A stretch of 64,000 nt of DNA, from contig NC_084769.1 in NCBI RefSeq assembly GCF_028858725.1, positions 14,137,501 to 14,201,500 on the forward strand, in the 5' to 3' direction. Shown here in pieces: positions 52,601 to 60,995 of the stretch (positions are counted from its first letter, which is position 1; each line of letters opens with the position of its first letter). The notes below the pieces were generated by a model. It did not search any database. It saw only the letters and a list, made by a program, of their open reading frames with translations, and was not told where the DNA came from. The stretch comes from Colius striatus (lineage: Eukaryota; Chordata; Aves; Coliiformes; Coliidae). The position numbers and the translations under genes are program-made.

Positions 52601-55600
52601 AAAAAAAATGTTCCCAACATGCATTGCCTAGTTAAAAAGCAAATCCCAAAAGCTGACTGCAAAGTGACAAATAATAAACAGCAGGCCACAGCCTTTTCAA
52701 GTTGTTTACTCTCCAGAGCCAGCTTTCCTTCACTGCCTTGTTTATTCAGTACTTTTGATTAGAAATTGGGCAAATACTGAATACAAAGCTCCCATCCCTT
52801 TGGTGTACAATGCTAATCCTTCCGATACTCAGAGTAGCCCTTTTGCTCCACTATGGGACACAGCTTTCCTTTAACAAGAGAAGTAGTTGTCTCCAACTAA
52901 ATTGCTGGCATCCATGATGGTATCCAGTTTGAATTCTATGACAGATGAATTGAAGCCTTACACACAAAAGATGATGCTTCTGTTCCAATGTGTGCCTGTG
53001 TCTCCTCATACTTCCATCCTACAAGCTCCCTTGAAAATCCACAAATACTTTGCCAAACAATGTGTTATCCAAAGCCTTTTGAACACTCGCCCCTACATGG
53101 AGAATAAATTTGTTTAGTTCTGACCCTAGATATGAAAAGAATGAGCACAGGCCCCCAGTGTACACTGGGTGTGAGCAATCTCTGCTTATCAGCCACATAA
53201 CACTTGCAAACAATTCAAGCATACTTCCCATGTTTAGGCTGCATTACATGACCTCTGACTGGTGGAATCTGATGGGAAGCTGGCAGAAAATGTGAGCAAA
53301 CTGCACCTGGGGAAGCTGAAAAGTGGCTCCAGCTGGGTATCCTGCTGCACAGTGAAAAGGCAGAAGGCTAGGAAAGTCCCTGCTAGTGACACCTATAACC
53401 CATAGCAGAGGTCCCCTTCCCACTGCTTCTTTAAGGCTTAAAATTGTCTGGAGATAGAAGAAAGACTTGCTGCTCTCCTGTTCTGGGGAATTAGCTAAGC
53501 AGACAGACAGGGTTTAAAAGCCCTCAGGTTTCAGGTCTGCCCTGATAAAACCTGTATAGCAAGGTCTGACTGGCGGAACTCAGGATGGATGAAAATGTTA
53601 CAGACACAGGTCAGATTTTTTTCTATGGTTACTGTTTTTAAAGACAGTTCAATATTTATTCAGTGGAGCTAAAATAGTCTTCCCAGGTCAGCAGGAAAGC
53701 ATTGAAGAAGAGCAGCTATAACAGACTATTACCACACATAAGCATGAAGGCGCACATGGTACATATGGCTGTGAGAGGTAATGCTACTATAATCTTCCTG
53801 GTAGCACTCCTAGGGATTTGGCTAAAGTACAGATGTAAGATCCACACACAAACCCAAACAACAAACAAATGCACTTCATGCTCTCACAAATTACTGAGGG
53901 TATGAAAAATCTACAGCTATCAAGAAAACACAACAATTTTGTTTTCTCTCCAAAATGGATCACCAGCAGCAATGACAATACAAAGAAACTTTGCCTTTTA
54001 CAACATTTATACTACTGACAGATGTCTGGTTGTGTTCTCTTCCAAAGTACCCCAAGTATGGCTCTGTCCAACAAGGAATGCAACATTATGAACAGATCTG
54101 TGAAATGCTCACCTGATACTACAATCCTACACATGTAGTACTATCAGCTGACATCTCAGAGCAGTACTACAATACTATTTTCCCTTTCTGTAAGCTTTGC
54201 AAAGACCACAGAAGTAATGAAACATTAACTCAATTTATTTTTGCCAAAGAGAAGCTCTAACTTGCAATTCAGTGCTTTTCTGCCTAAAGAGACAGGATGA
54301 CTGCATACAGTTGAAACTAAATGCAGCTTAAGATGAATAAAGAGGAATGATATCTGTTCTCTTCAGTAAAAAACTCCGTCCCTTGTGTATAAGCCACTCA
54401 AGATCACTCGCCAGAATTGCCTAATGACAAATGGTGCATCAAGGAACACAGTAAATGCATAGACCTCTTCATATGAAAGCTCATTTATTTCATGAGAGCT
54501 ACATTGGAAACCTTTACAAAAATTCAAGTAAGTAGCCCTAAGGAATTCTCAAAACCATCATGCAACTGTTTAAATAAATAGCACATAAACATTTTCCTGG
54601 ACTTACGTGGGTACCTCCCTCTCTCACCAAATCCCCCTCTTACCTTGTTAGCTCTTCACGTAGATTGTTGGGCTCTGATGAGTAAAACTTTACACGAAAA
54701 TGCAGACAATATGGTGGGCCAACTGCAAAGCAGAATTCATTCAAGACAGGAGTAACAGTTACTGGATGAGACATTTTAAATTTCTTGGTTTTTATTACAA
54801 AGAATCACACCACAGAACTTGGCTGAAATTGGTTCTGCCCTACCACAGCATCTTAAAGCAGGAATTCCTTTGTGACAAGGAAATGCATGAAAAACATCAA
54901 GGCAAAAGGACGCTTCAATATACACACAAAATAGTTGTATATGTTACAAGTCAATCCAACAGTCATACCACATGAAGTTGACTTGTCCTGCCAAGAGTAC
55001 AGGCATCTAGGTTAATCCCTATATTTAAGGACTCTATGCATCACCAAGAAAGCTGTGCATGTTGGCTCTGCAGTTGACCAAATCTCCTGAGACTCTACTG
55101 GTCTCTAATACCTTCTCAGGGCTCCGTGAAACACCCACTGCTGACAGCTCAGGCCCCTTTATTCCACGTGAGTTTAGACATATTTTAGGGTATCTGACAG
55201 ACCCTTATGTGTAAGAACCATCTTTTCTGGAAACCAAAGAGTTAACTCAGCAAAAGGATGGATTAACAGTTCTTTAAAAATGTGCAGTGGTCTGCTGATT
55301 CTTGCATTTGACAGGAGGAATTTTCTCTCTCTCAATGCTTCCAAAACCTCTGTTGTATTAACACAGCACCACAAATCCCTGAAGACTTCCCACGGCGCAG
55401 GGCAAGGAAGCAGCTAAACAAAAATCAGCAGATGTCATGGCACCACTGAAACAATCAGGCCCCACTAAACCCTTGTGCAGCAGGTAAGGACTTGGCGGAC
55501 TGAGCACAGATTTGGGCATTCAGGACTGCCTCAAGGGATGGAGGCTCCAAGACAAGTATTTCTATGGTCAGGATAACATGCTAGAACACTAAAACATCTT

Positions 55601-58600
55601 CAGCTGCCTTTACTCCATTTAAACTGTAATTAATGAGCCTATAACATGTTTAATTAAGAATATTAGACTAAAGTAATACAAGTTGGAGTGGGAAGAGGTC
55701 ATTAAACAATCAGCAGCACTATACTGGGTTTTTGCCATCCGGTCTTGTCACCCCTCACTGGACACTGCTTCCCCTGTCCCTTTCAGCTCTCCCTACCTGC
55801 TGCATGTTCAATGAGAGCCCAAGAGAAAAATGAAATGACACTTACTTTTAACTTGCTTTTTAATGCTTTTTGTGTTGTCCAACCAATGCTGAAAAAGAAA
55901 TTAATTCCATTGAATTACCAATAAAGAAATCTCACGGAAAGAATAATAAAAAAAAGACAGACATCATTTAGTGAAGCTGATCTTAGAATAACAAGTGGTT
56001 CATTAAAACAATTTAATCCAAATATTTCACAATTCACAGCTTCCTCCATGCTTGTTGAAGAACCTTTCACTTTGTAACGTAAAACATGAGTTTTGAACAA
56101 CAGAAACATCCTGTAGTACCTTATTTAATGCCAATGTTCAATACAATATTATCTGTTTGGGTTTTTTTTTAATAAAAAAGGTACTGATAAACCACTTTAA
56201 TTATTAAAAATCTTTAATAATTAAACAAACAAATAAACCCTTAATTCACATGTTAGTAGGTCAGCCAATGCCACAGAAGAATAAATCATAGCTGGAGACT
56301 CTGGCATTCAGTTGTGTGTGGTGTTTACTCAGGGTGGAGAGAGACAAAATAAATATTGTTGACTTTCGGGCATTATGTCTAGGTGACTCAAGTGTGGTAA
56401 GAGTAAAGCTGTCCGAAAGTAAGGGTCAGCTCTACCTAATTGTCCAAAATCTATTCATAGGTGACATTTTAGCAACAGTCACATGGGAGGGCAGAAGTTA
56501 ATGCCTCACCTACTAATGATAATTGTAAGCTACACACTAGATGTGAAGCCAAAATAATGGCTTCACTTCTACTGTGTACAATAGCATGTGAAAAATAAGC
56601 TACAGATGGCAGGTTGAGAGAAACAACTACACGTGTATGTTATGCTCCCCAAAATAATTGCATATACTCCCACTGCTGAAGAGTTTATACCAGAAATAGA
56701 AGATAGAGCTGGAAAGCTAAAACAGCTAGCGGTAGAGATCTACTTCCAAGAGTTGTGCATGGTGAACAGCTCCGTCCTCCAGAGGTGGTGACTCAGTTAA
56801 ACAGTAAACACCAGCACCCTACTCAACATAATTGCACTGACTCAATAGCCAGAGCAAAACTACCTCGCACACCACGTCCTGCACGGGTCACAACGCCCAG
56901 GTAACACCACTTCATTGGATCAATCCCAAATTTCACCTTGCAATTAATATAAATGAATTATATACTTAGCCACACTCCTTCAGCGAAACTACACGCCATG
57001 AAGTTCACAATGGGCCTCATGGAGGACAGAAAAGCAACAGGAGTATGAGAAAGAACCGGTATTTTCAGGTTGCAATGCCAAGTGCAAACACATTCCTGTC
57101 TTCAGAGCAGCCCTGCCTTCTGCAGAGAGTGTGTAAAGTCAGCCTGTAATACAGCCAGGATATGCAGTGATTGATATACTAGCTGCAGACCAGAAGAGAT
57201 GAACCATCTACTGCTGCTGTGCCCACAGTTGAAAATTATCTCATTACCTATGAAAAAAAAGTAGCTACAAAAAGCTATCTGGAAAAGTGTCTGATATATT
57301 TTTAAAATCAAGCAGGAAGCGTAATGAAGATGGAAGCAAATATTTACATCAACTCTGCTTACACTAACAGTGACACAGAGTTCAGCACCTTTTTTTGTTT
57401 TGTTTAAGAAAATTATATCCTCACCCTTCCTATTCCTAAGTCCACTTGCTGTAAGACAAAATTTACTTACTCCTTCCTCCAGCACAAAAACATACAAACT
57501 ACTCATTTGGAGGCCTGCAGGTGATTTAGATAGAGGAATGGCAAATAGAGCCACTTCTAGCTCCAGGACTGGCTGTGCACGTCTGTTTCATCTCCCTCCT
57601 GTTTTCTCTCATCTCCTCCACATTCCATGGGAAGGCAGCTGAGAGGCCCGCGACAGGCACTGATAATCAGCGTTCTGCTCGGCTCGGCTCTCACCACAGC
57701 TGCCTAAGAGAGCTGCAGCTGGATGGCAAGGGTGTGCGTGGAAAACAGGCAACAGAACTGCTTTTAAATGGAGGGGGAAAAAACCAAACCAAAGCAAAGC
57801 AAAAAAACCCAATACATGGACACATACAGACGTCAGGAAACTTAAGATTTATTCCAAGCGATTAAAATGGAATTCAAGTGGACCTGGCAAAATGTTTACA
57901 TTTTCAAGAGAGGTCTGCTCAGAGTCTACTGCTGAAATCCAGAGAGTTGGCTAACTAAAAAGCGGTATGAACAACAGACTGCAGGGAGCACTGGAAACCC
58001 TTGCTAGAACAGTTTGCTGCATCAGAAATATAAACAACTCAACAACACACACACACATCCCAACCTCTCCCCAAACCCAGCAACATTTCACGATGGTAAA
58101 GTAAATTAAGTTTTTATTAAGACGGTGAGATTAAAACTGGTCCCTTCCTTTTAGGAATGAATGGGTGCATACTTAGTGCAATGCTATACAAATAACTTTC
58201 AGCATTAAGCAGCTCATTAGATAGAACTGCCAGAGGAACAAACCAACCTGTCAATACAATTCCATTAGGAAGAACAAATACTTGATGCTTGCAATCTGTA
58301 GGTTAGAATTAGAAATTTGCCACCCATTATTTAATGCCTCCTTAACTGGAAATGCCTCTCCAGCATTGCTGGAAGAAAAGGCAAATAGCCCAACACCTTC
58401 ATAGCAATCTTCATCTTTTGTGTCACTGGACAGCTGTTTGTTGGCAGCCTGAATAGAACTTCCTCAATAACAGCCTGTTCCCTTGGCTTCCAGACCAAGT
58501 CTAACATATGGTGGACACCATAGTTATTGCAAATAACTCCTTTTGCTATCTTCTTGACAGGGTGAGAGAGAGGAATCTATTCCTAAACATCAGACTACCA

Positions 58601-60995
58601 ATGATCACAAAAATCACATGAAAATTACAATTCTTTCACCTCACTAATTGTTTCAAGAACTTCTTTAAAGTTACTATTTGAATCCTAAAATCCAAAATGT
58701 CAGGGTTTATATTATCTGCGTTTCCCCCATTCCCCAGCACATCCCAAACTCAAGCACCTAACTACTAATCACCTCAGCAGCTCAGAAGAACAAAAAAAGC
58801 TATCCTTCAGTTGTTCAAAGTGAATTTATTGAAAATTCATTTGTACTTAATTTAACAAAAATTCTCATTTTTGTTATTTAACTACATGTTGCTAGTTTGC
58901 CAGTGTTTTTATACCATCAGGTGCAACTAGTAAAACAATATACTCAGATTTAAATTGGATATCAGAAAGATTATCCCCTCCAGAGCCAGTGGACAGTTCT
59001 GTCTACAGCAAGGGACTGGATTCTTACACTGTTTATTTAACAGGTCTACTGAATAATCTTTGACAAGTCATTTGATTAGTCCTTGTCTTTGTTTCCAGTT
59101 GCAGATTAGGTTTCTGCTAGAATGTGCCAGCTTCTCTTTGGAAGAATGGCTGCCATCACAACAGTTCTTCATTGTTTAAAGCAATTATCTCTGGCTGTTG
59201 TGTTCAGCTCTTCTGGCAAAATGCAATCTTTTCTGCTTGTTATACAGAGTATATCATTAAAGCCCAGTTTAAACAGATTGTTATCTCTACTGCTCTGCCT
59301 CTTTTCAGTCACACATAGTTAAGAAAAGGAAGCAAACTAAGTTTGAAAAGGCTTGTACCTGGTAGACTGTGCAGTACCAACTACTCAATCAGGTGCTGTC
59401 TGGACTGGAAGTAACAATTTGCTGGACAAAGGCAAGCCATGAGCCATCGGTGAGGCACAAAAGATTAACTCTTATTTCCCCCGGTTTCAAGAAGAGATTA
59501 CATTTGCTAATGGAACAGTAAGAGAAAAGTTTACCATACAGATAATTTCACCGGACACAACTAACTCTCTGTGAACTCTTAGGAGATGGGAATACTTAGA
59601 AGCCTCACGGCAGAAATTGAATTAGGATACCTAAAACATATAGATTGGGGTTTTTTTCCTGAAGCAAAAATATAAATACAATAGAGTAATTTACCATTAA
59701 TACTCCACATCCTTGACTGCACATGCTTAACACAGCTAACATGATTTTCATATTTATAAAACAGTATGCAGGGGTCTGTTTTCTATTTTCTCTTGGTAAG
59801 AGGTATGCATGGTTCTGAATGACATCTCTCTATTAATGTAACAGTCTCTTTCTCCTTAAACTTCTGCAGGAGGTTTAAGACCAAGTTCACTCACAGAAGT
59901 GAAGGAATATAGGTCATTGCTTCCATCTCGTATGCTGACCTCAAAAAATTCAAGTATTTAGCTCAGGAGCACTGTCTGCTTCCACTCTGCCATCGTATTC
60001 ATGAAATAACTCTGAAGTGGACTTGAAACACAGAAACAGGTTCATAGATCTAACAAATAAGGCTGACATACACAGTATGAAAATCCAGATCTCATTCTAG
60101 CTGGGGGTGCTGAGACAAGAGAAAACTAAGCTACAGGTTGAAGCTACAGAGATGCAAGGCAGTGACAAAATTTGTCTAACATCTCACTTAACTTGCAGCT
60201 ATCCTTGTGGACAGGATTAAGTACTTGGCCATAAGAAGTATCTGTATAAAACTGCATAGCCCACAAGTGAAAGAACTGTGGTTGCTGCTGACAAATGATG
60301 CTCTGCTGCTGTTTTTGCAAGCAGCCACATTTTTACAACAAACTTCAAAAACTCAGGCTTGCAGGAACCTTCTACTCCAACTGTCTGTTACACACAAATA
60401 CATGTATATCCTCTCAAAAACTTCTAGTTTCAGGTGTGAATCTTAACTGATTTAAGCAAATCAAAGGCATACCCTTCTCGCCAAGATCATCTCCCAGCAG
60501 ACACTAACAAGGTGACTTGGTGAGGAGAAAGTTGATGGCATTGGCAAAAGAAAACTTTCTCCATTCTGTAGAACAACAAAGGGCCAAGCACACACTCTAG
60601 TTCTGCCCCTTCCTGCATGACCACCATCAGAATTTCCACATGACAGGCCAGGCCCTGAAGTCCTAACAGCCTGCCTAAGGACAATGGAAGGTGTAACAGG
60701 AACAAGTGAAAGAGGAGAAAGGAAGACAATAGTACTGTAACACATTGAGAGTGCTCAAGGTGGAATTAAACTTGGGATCCCTAACACATCACAAAGCCTA
60801 TGCACAAAACTCAAAAAGGCAGTTTTGTCAATATTAAGATTTAACTTTTAGACTGTTACTTAAAAACAATAAAATACCATTGCTACTCACCGCCACTTGT
60901 GCAGAATCCATGAACCTTAATCCAAAGTAGTCACTTTCTATAAGGTCCAGATGATACATGATCTGTTCAAACAGGAGCTGGCCTTTGGCTTTTTT
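16559..60995 (-). CDS. EPB41L5: EPB41L5, FERM-domain protein 4.1-like 5 (gene-level entry, 5' end outside window)
   Basis: Twenty-three coding exons read right to left, 60891-60995 down to 16559-16616, total 2085 nt with matching phases at every junction and a TAG stop. The 694 residues start at [18 protein letters not shown] (FERM F1 lobe), continue through F2 and F3 to about residue 290, then the basic FERM-adjacent region ([16 protein letters not shown]), a long disordered acidic/Ser-rich tail, and end in KCLLTTEL. The match to EPB41L5 rests on recalled human segments: the F3 exon, [23 protein letters not shown] and the LLTTEL end. In other vertebrates the protein sits at the cell cortex, binds Crumbs tails via FERM, and controls polarity, junction and focal-adhesion remodelling during EMT. 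The first part, about 60 residues by comparison with human, and the promoter lie beyond 64000. The gene is about 44 kb here and convergent with the kelch gene. Confidence 0.95.
16617..17176 (-). other. EPB41L5: EPB41L5 last intron
   Basis: 0.56-kb intron ending in a long C/T tract (CCCCCCTTTTAG) before the terminal exon. Confidence 0.8.
17177..17310 (-). CDS. EPB41L5: EPB41L5 coding exon, penultimate
   Basis: 134 nt, acceptor CTCAATTCAG, donor GCAAG|GTAAGA. Encodes [20 protein letters not shown] then [20 protein letters not shown], aligning with human GAMSNGLAG. Disordered. Phase 0 in, 2 out. Confidence 0.93.
17311..18668 (-). other. EPB41L5: EPB41L5 intron with a CR1 3' end
   Basis: 1.36-kb intron. 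A short CR1 3' end lies at 17623-17722. Nothing else recognised. Confidence 0.75.
17623..17722 (-). mobile_element. CR1 LINE 3' end, truncated
   Basis: Antisense TCATAGAACCACAGAATGG, GGTTGGAAGGGACCTTTAGA, CCACCTAGATCAGGTTGCAT. About 100 bp remain. Confidence 0.93.
18669..18746 (-). CDS. EPB41L5: EPB41L5 coding exon, [10 protein letters not shown] segment
   Basis: 78 nt, acceptor GTTCCATAG, donor CCTCGG|GTAAAT, phase 0 to 0. Encodes [20 protein letters not shown] then TEATPR, aligning with human ATDELDALLASLTENLIDHT. Confidence 0.93.
18747..19672 (-). other. EPB41L5: EPB41L5 intron
   Basis: 0.93-kb intron. Its first 132 bases keep the upstream exon's frame open. Confidence 0.7.
19673..19766 (-). 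CDS. EPB41L5: EPB41L5 coding exon, LNED segment
   Basis: 94 nt, acceptor TTCAG, donor TCAAAG|GTATCA. Encodes [20 protein letters not shown] then [11 protein letters not shown], aligning loosely with human AVLNENN...LMLITPADSGSVLK. The frame remains open past the donor to a TGA at 19541-19543, so a retained intron would give 43 extra residues and a different C-terminus. Confidence 0.88.
19767..20319 (-). other. EPB41L5: EPB41L5 intron
   Basis: 0.55-kb intron without recognised content. Confidence 0.7.
20320..20430 (-). CDS. EPB41L5: EPB41L5 coding exon, Pro-rich, without clear human counterpart
   Basis: 111 nt, acceptor CTTTGTGCCAG, donor GTTCT|GTAAGT. Encodes [18 protein letters not shown], then [17 protein letters not shown]. 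The length is a multiple of three and the phase is 2 to 2, so it can be skipped without frame change. I cannot align it to the human protein as I remember it, so it may be an optional cassette exon. Confidence 0.75.
20431..21054 (-). other. EPB41L5: EPB41L5 intron
   Basis: 0.6-kb intron without recognised content. Confidence 0.7.
21055..21116 (-). CDS. EPB41L5: EPB41L5 coding exon, 62 nt
   Basis: Acceptor CCTTTGTCTCAG, donor GCCAG|GTACTG. Encodes [20 protein letters not shown], aligning with human VTKEDSLLSHKNANVQDAA. Phase 0 in, 2 out. Confidence 0.95.
21593..21888 (-). mobile_element. CR1 LINE 3' part with ORF2 end remnant
   Basis: Antisense CR1 (GCTGGAAGAGACCTTTAACA, CCTGGGCAGCCCGTTCC, CTCTTGTTCTATCGC). 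On the - strand 21667-21885 still reads [20 protein letters not shown] and [18 protein letters not shown], the ORF2 C-terminus. 5'-truncated. Begins about 40 bases downstream of the EPB41L5 exon 21932-22060. Confidence 0.93.
21932..22060 (-). CDS. EPB41L5: EPB41L5 coding exon, [16 protein letters not shown] segment
   Basis: 129 nt, acceptor CGTGTCTAG, donor CACAAG|GTAAAT, phase 0 to 0. Encodes [20 protein letters not shown], a divergent middle, and [15 protein letters not shown]. The two ends match human [16 protein letters not shown] and SNILKAQVEAVHK, which firmly identifies the gene in its C-terminal half. Confidence 0.97.
23384..23447. repeat. 16-bp tandem repeat, four exact copies
   Basis: Unit ACAGAACAGTCCCTGC at 23384, 23400, 23416 and 23432, with a partial fifth unit. 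Copies are identical, indicating recent expansion. Intronic. Confidence 0.95.
26985..27150 (-). mobile_element. CR1 LINE 3' end
   Basis: Antisense on the + strand: ATCATAGAATCACAGAATGG, GAGTTGGAAGGGACCTTTAG, CTGCAGAAGCAGGTTCACC, AACATGTCCAGGCGGGTCTT. 5'-truncated. Lies in the EPB41L5 intron in the gene's own orientation. Confidence 0.93.
27351..27445 (-). CDS. EPB41L5: EPB41L5 coding exon, tail region
   Basis: 95 nt, acceptor GTCTTTTTCAG, donor GTACAG|GTACTT. Encodes [20 protein letters not shown] then [12 protein letters not shown]. Short amphipathic helix ([12 protein letters not shown]) followed by a polar linker. Phase 1 in, 0 out. Confidence 0.87.
27446..27990 (-). other. EPB41L5: EPB41L5 intron
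   Basis: 0.54-kb intron without recognised content. Confidence 0.7.
27991..28157 (-). CDS. EPB41L5: EPB41L5 coding exon, acidic tail region
   Basis: 167 nt, acceptor TGCCTTTGCAG, donor GATC|GTAAGC. Encodes [20 protein letters not shown], a Gly/Val segment, and [10 protein letters not shown]. Acidic and probably disordered. The entry phase (one base, C) fits the TG left by the 39825-39940 exon, and the exit phase 1 fits the next exon. Confidence 0.85.
30915..31375 (+). mobile_element. CR1 LINE 3' part
   Basis: Carries [24 protein letters not shown] and [24 protein letters not shown] coding remnants of the CR1 ORF2 end in two frames, then GATGATCTCTAAAGGTCCCT and the terminal CTGTGATTCTATGAT. 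5'-truncated, about 460 bp. Opposite in orientation to the host gene. Confidence 0.94.
32785..33016 (+). mobile_element. Older CR1 copy, 5' part (interrupted)
   Basis: Degenerate CR1 ORF2 end, recognisable from TGGTGAGGCATCCCTGGAG through CTATTCAGTCTGGA to AAAACCTGATGGGAGGAG. It stops just after GTAAAG, and its continuation resumes at about 33734, on the far side of a younger CR1. Confidence 0.85.
33017..33733 (+). mobile_element. Younger CR1 copy inserted in an older CR1
   Basis: Well-preserved CR1 3' part, with GGACCTGGGAGTGCTGCTGG, a stretch encoding [21 protein letters not shown] and [16 protein letters not shown] segments, and [16 protein letters not shown] close to the ORF2 end (stop about 33656). 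It ends GATGATCTCCAGAGGTCTCT and CTCTGATTCTG. The frame is broken between these pieces, so it is a dead 5'-truncated copy. Confidence 0.92.
33734..34040 (+). mobile_element. Older CR1 copy, 3' part
   Basis: Continues the sequence left at 33016: GACAGGGCAAGAGGCAATAG, an A-rich stretch, GTGAGGTTGGTCAAACACC, CTTGGAGATATTCC and the end AGGCATCCTCCAGCTTCAAC then TTCTGTGA. More diverged than the copy inserted in it. Confidence 0.85.
35590..35830. other. CpG-rich block inside an AT-rich intron
   Basis: About 240 bp with roughly fifteen CpG in the 35670-35830 part, in a surrounding where CpG is rare. Both strands are open through it: 35520-36212 on - (230 codons) and 35594-36082 on + (162 codons). 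Neither translation resembles a known protein to me. It could be a small intragenic CpG island, an alternative exon, or chance. Confidence 0.5.
39825..39940 (-). CDS. EPB41L5: EPB41L5 coding exon, VEIENLP segment
   Basis: 116 nt, acceptor TCTGTCCAAAG, donor AAGTG|GTATGT. Encodes [19 protein letters not shown] then [19 protein letters not shown], matching human PVEIENLPQSPG. It leaves phase 2 (TG), so the residue at the junction depends on the next exon: Trp if it starts with G, Cys with the exon found at 28157. Confidence 0.93.
39941..41081 (-). other. EPB41L5: EPB41L5 intron
   Basis: 1.1-kb intron without recognised repeats. Confidence 0.7.
41082..41124 (-). CDS. EPB41L5: EPB41L5 coding exon, 43 nt, tail region
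   Basis: Acceptor ACTCTCTTTCAG, donor TCACAA|GTAAGG. Encodes [15 protein letters not shown], aligning with human NNVSTQSNGSQ. Asn/Ser/Thr-rich, probably disordered. Phase 2 in, 0 out. Confidence 0.88.
41125..43449 (-). other. EPB41L5: EPB41L5 intron
   Basis: 2.3-kb AT-rich intron. No repeats or open frames of note. Confidence 0.7.
43450..43477 (-). CDS. EPB41L5: EPB41L5 micro-exon, 28 nt
   Basis: Acceptor TTTTTGCAG, donor ACAAG|GTAAGA. Encodes [10 protein letters not shown] across its borders, aligning with the stretch ACATKPEEL I recall from human EPB41L5 at this point. Phase 1 in, 2 out, as needed by its neighbours. Confidence 0.85.
44125..44231 (-). CDS. EPB41L5: EPB41L5 coding exon, FERM-adjacent basic region
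   Basis: 107 nt, acceptor GCGTTCTTAG, donor GAAAG|GTAAAA. Encodes [20 protein letters not shown] then [16 protein letters not shown]. The [10 protein letters not shown] motif (FA region) holds serines in a basic context, known in 4.1 proteins as phosphorylation-prone. Phase 2 in, 1 out. Confidence 0.97.
44232..45356 (-). other. EPB41L5: EPB41L5 intron
   Basis: 1.1-kb intron, no repeats recognised. Confidence 0.7.
45357..45526 (-). CDS. EPB41L5: EPB41L5 coding exon, F3 C-terminal helix
   Basis: 170 nt, acceptor GTGCTTTCAG, donor TACAG|GTCAGT. Encodes [38 protein letters not shown], and a Ser-rich link to [26 protein letters not shown] is the conserved last helix of 4.1 FERM domains, and this exon is nearly identical to human EPB41L5 as I remember it. 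Confidence 0.98.
45527..46227 (-). other. EPB41L5: EPB41L5 intron
   Basis: 0.7-kb intron without recognised content. Confidence 0.7.
46228..46297 (-). CDS. EPB41L5: EPB41L5 coding exon, F3 lobe
   Basis: 70 nt, acceptor CATCTTTTAG, donor AACAG|GTAGAA. Encodes [20 protein letters not shown] then DEQ, matching the F3 beta strands of EPB41L5. Phase 2 in, 0 out. Confidence 0.96.
46298..47664 (-). other. EPB41L5: EPB41L5 intron
   Basis: 1.4-kb AT-rich intron. Nothing else recognised. Confidence 0.7.
47665..47753 (-). CDS. EPB41L5: EPB41L5 coding exon, F3 lobe start
   Basis: 89 nt, acceptor GGCAATTAG, donor TTCTG|GTAAGC. Encodes [20 protein letters not shown] then [10 protein letters not shown], the PH-like F3 lobe opening (LGLTP-G-LVFEG). 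Phase 0 in, 2 out. Confidence 0.96.
47754..48522 (-). other. EPB41L5: EPB41L5 intron with CR1 next to its acceptor
   Basis: 0.77-kb intron. Its 3' end is occupied by a CR1 copy (about 47775-47943) in the same orientation as the gene, ending about 20 bases before the exon. Confidence 0.8.
47775..47943 (-). mobile_element. CR1 LINE 3' end fragment
   Basis: On the + strand AGTTGGAAAAGACCTTTAAG, then GAGTCCAACC and TGGGCAGCCCGTTCCAAT, the reverse complement of a CR1 3' region. No intact ORF2 remains. Its 3' terminus abuts the splice acceptor region of the EPB41L5 exon at 47665-47753. Confidence 0.9.
48523..48610 (-). CDS. EPB41L5: EPB41L5 coding exon, F2/F3 junction
   Basis: 88 nt, acceptor TTTATTTCAG, donor GTGAAG|GTATGT. 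Encodes [20 protein letters not shown] and YGVDMHIVK, ending the F2 lobe (A-x-N-YL...LEMYGVD). Phase 2 in, 0 out. Confidence 0.96.
49021..49141 (-). CDS. EPB41L5: EPB41L5 coding exon, F2 lobe
   Basis: 121 nt, acceptor TCTTTTGTAG, donor TGCAG|GTACTA. Encodes [20 protein letters not shown], then [20 protein letters not shown]. The ELGDYD and FRFVP motifs are standard F2 landmarks. Confidence 0.96.
49142..51823 (-). other. EPB41L5: EPB41L5 intron
   Basis: 2.7-kb intron without recognised repeats or additional exons. Confidence 0.7.
51824..51876 (-). CDS. EPB41L5: EPB41L5 coding exon, F2 lobe
   Basis: 53 nt between acceptor TGGGGCAG and donor GCAAG|GTGAGT. Encodes [17 protein letters not shown], the F2 helix pair (CPF-TA-QLAAY) typical of 4.1-family FERM domains. 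Confidence 0.96.
52184..52228 (-). CDS. EPB41L5: EPB41L5 coding exon, F2 lobe, 45 nt
   Basis: Acceptor ATCCTGCAG, donor GGAAA|GTATGT. With two bases from the previous exon it encodes [16 protein letters not shown], the first F2 helix of the FERM domain. Phase 2 in, 2 out. Confidence 0.95.
52229..54643 (-). other. EPB41L5: EPB41L5 intron
   Basis: 2.4-kb intron, no repeats or open frames of note. Confidence 0.7.
54644..54722 (-). CDS. EPB41L5: EPB41L5 coding exon, end of F1 and start of F2
   Basis: 79 nt between acceptor CTTTGCAG and donor CAAG|GTAAGA. Completes the Ile codon and encodes [17 protein letters not shown] then NNLREELTR, matching the FERM segment LHLRVKFY...LREELTR. Confidence 0.95.
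55846..55888 (-). CDS. EPB41L5: EPB41L5 coding exon, 43 nt
   Basis: Encodes [14 protein letters not shown] and one extra base. Acceptor TTTTTCAG, donor AAAA|GTAAGT. This is the F1 strand carrying the conserved HWLD and KSI motif of 4.1 proteins. Phase 0 in, 1 out. Confidence 0.95.
55889..60890 (-). other. EPB41L5: EPB41L5 intron
   Basis: 5.0-kb intron. It has a CA dinucleotide run at about 58046-58057 and a 150-codon - strand frame at 57102-57554 without recognisable motif or fitting splice phase. No interspersed repeat recognised. Confidence 0.7.
60891..60995 (-). CDS. EPB41L5: EPB41L5 coding exon, FERM F1 lobe (window residues 1-35)
   Basis: Acceptor TATTTTCAG upstream, donor GTGAGT downstream; 105 nt, phase 0 to 0. 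It encodes [18 protein letters not shown] and then [15 protein letters not shown], the ubiquitin-like F1 lobe signature of 4.1-family FERM domains ([10 protein letters not shown]). Confidence 0.96.

Noticed and set aside
57102..57554. 150-codon - strand frame in an EPB41L5 intron
   Set aside because: No recognisable motif, and no acceptor and donor pair that would fit the phase between the flanking exons.
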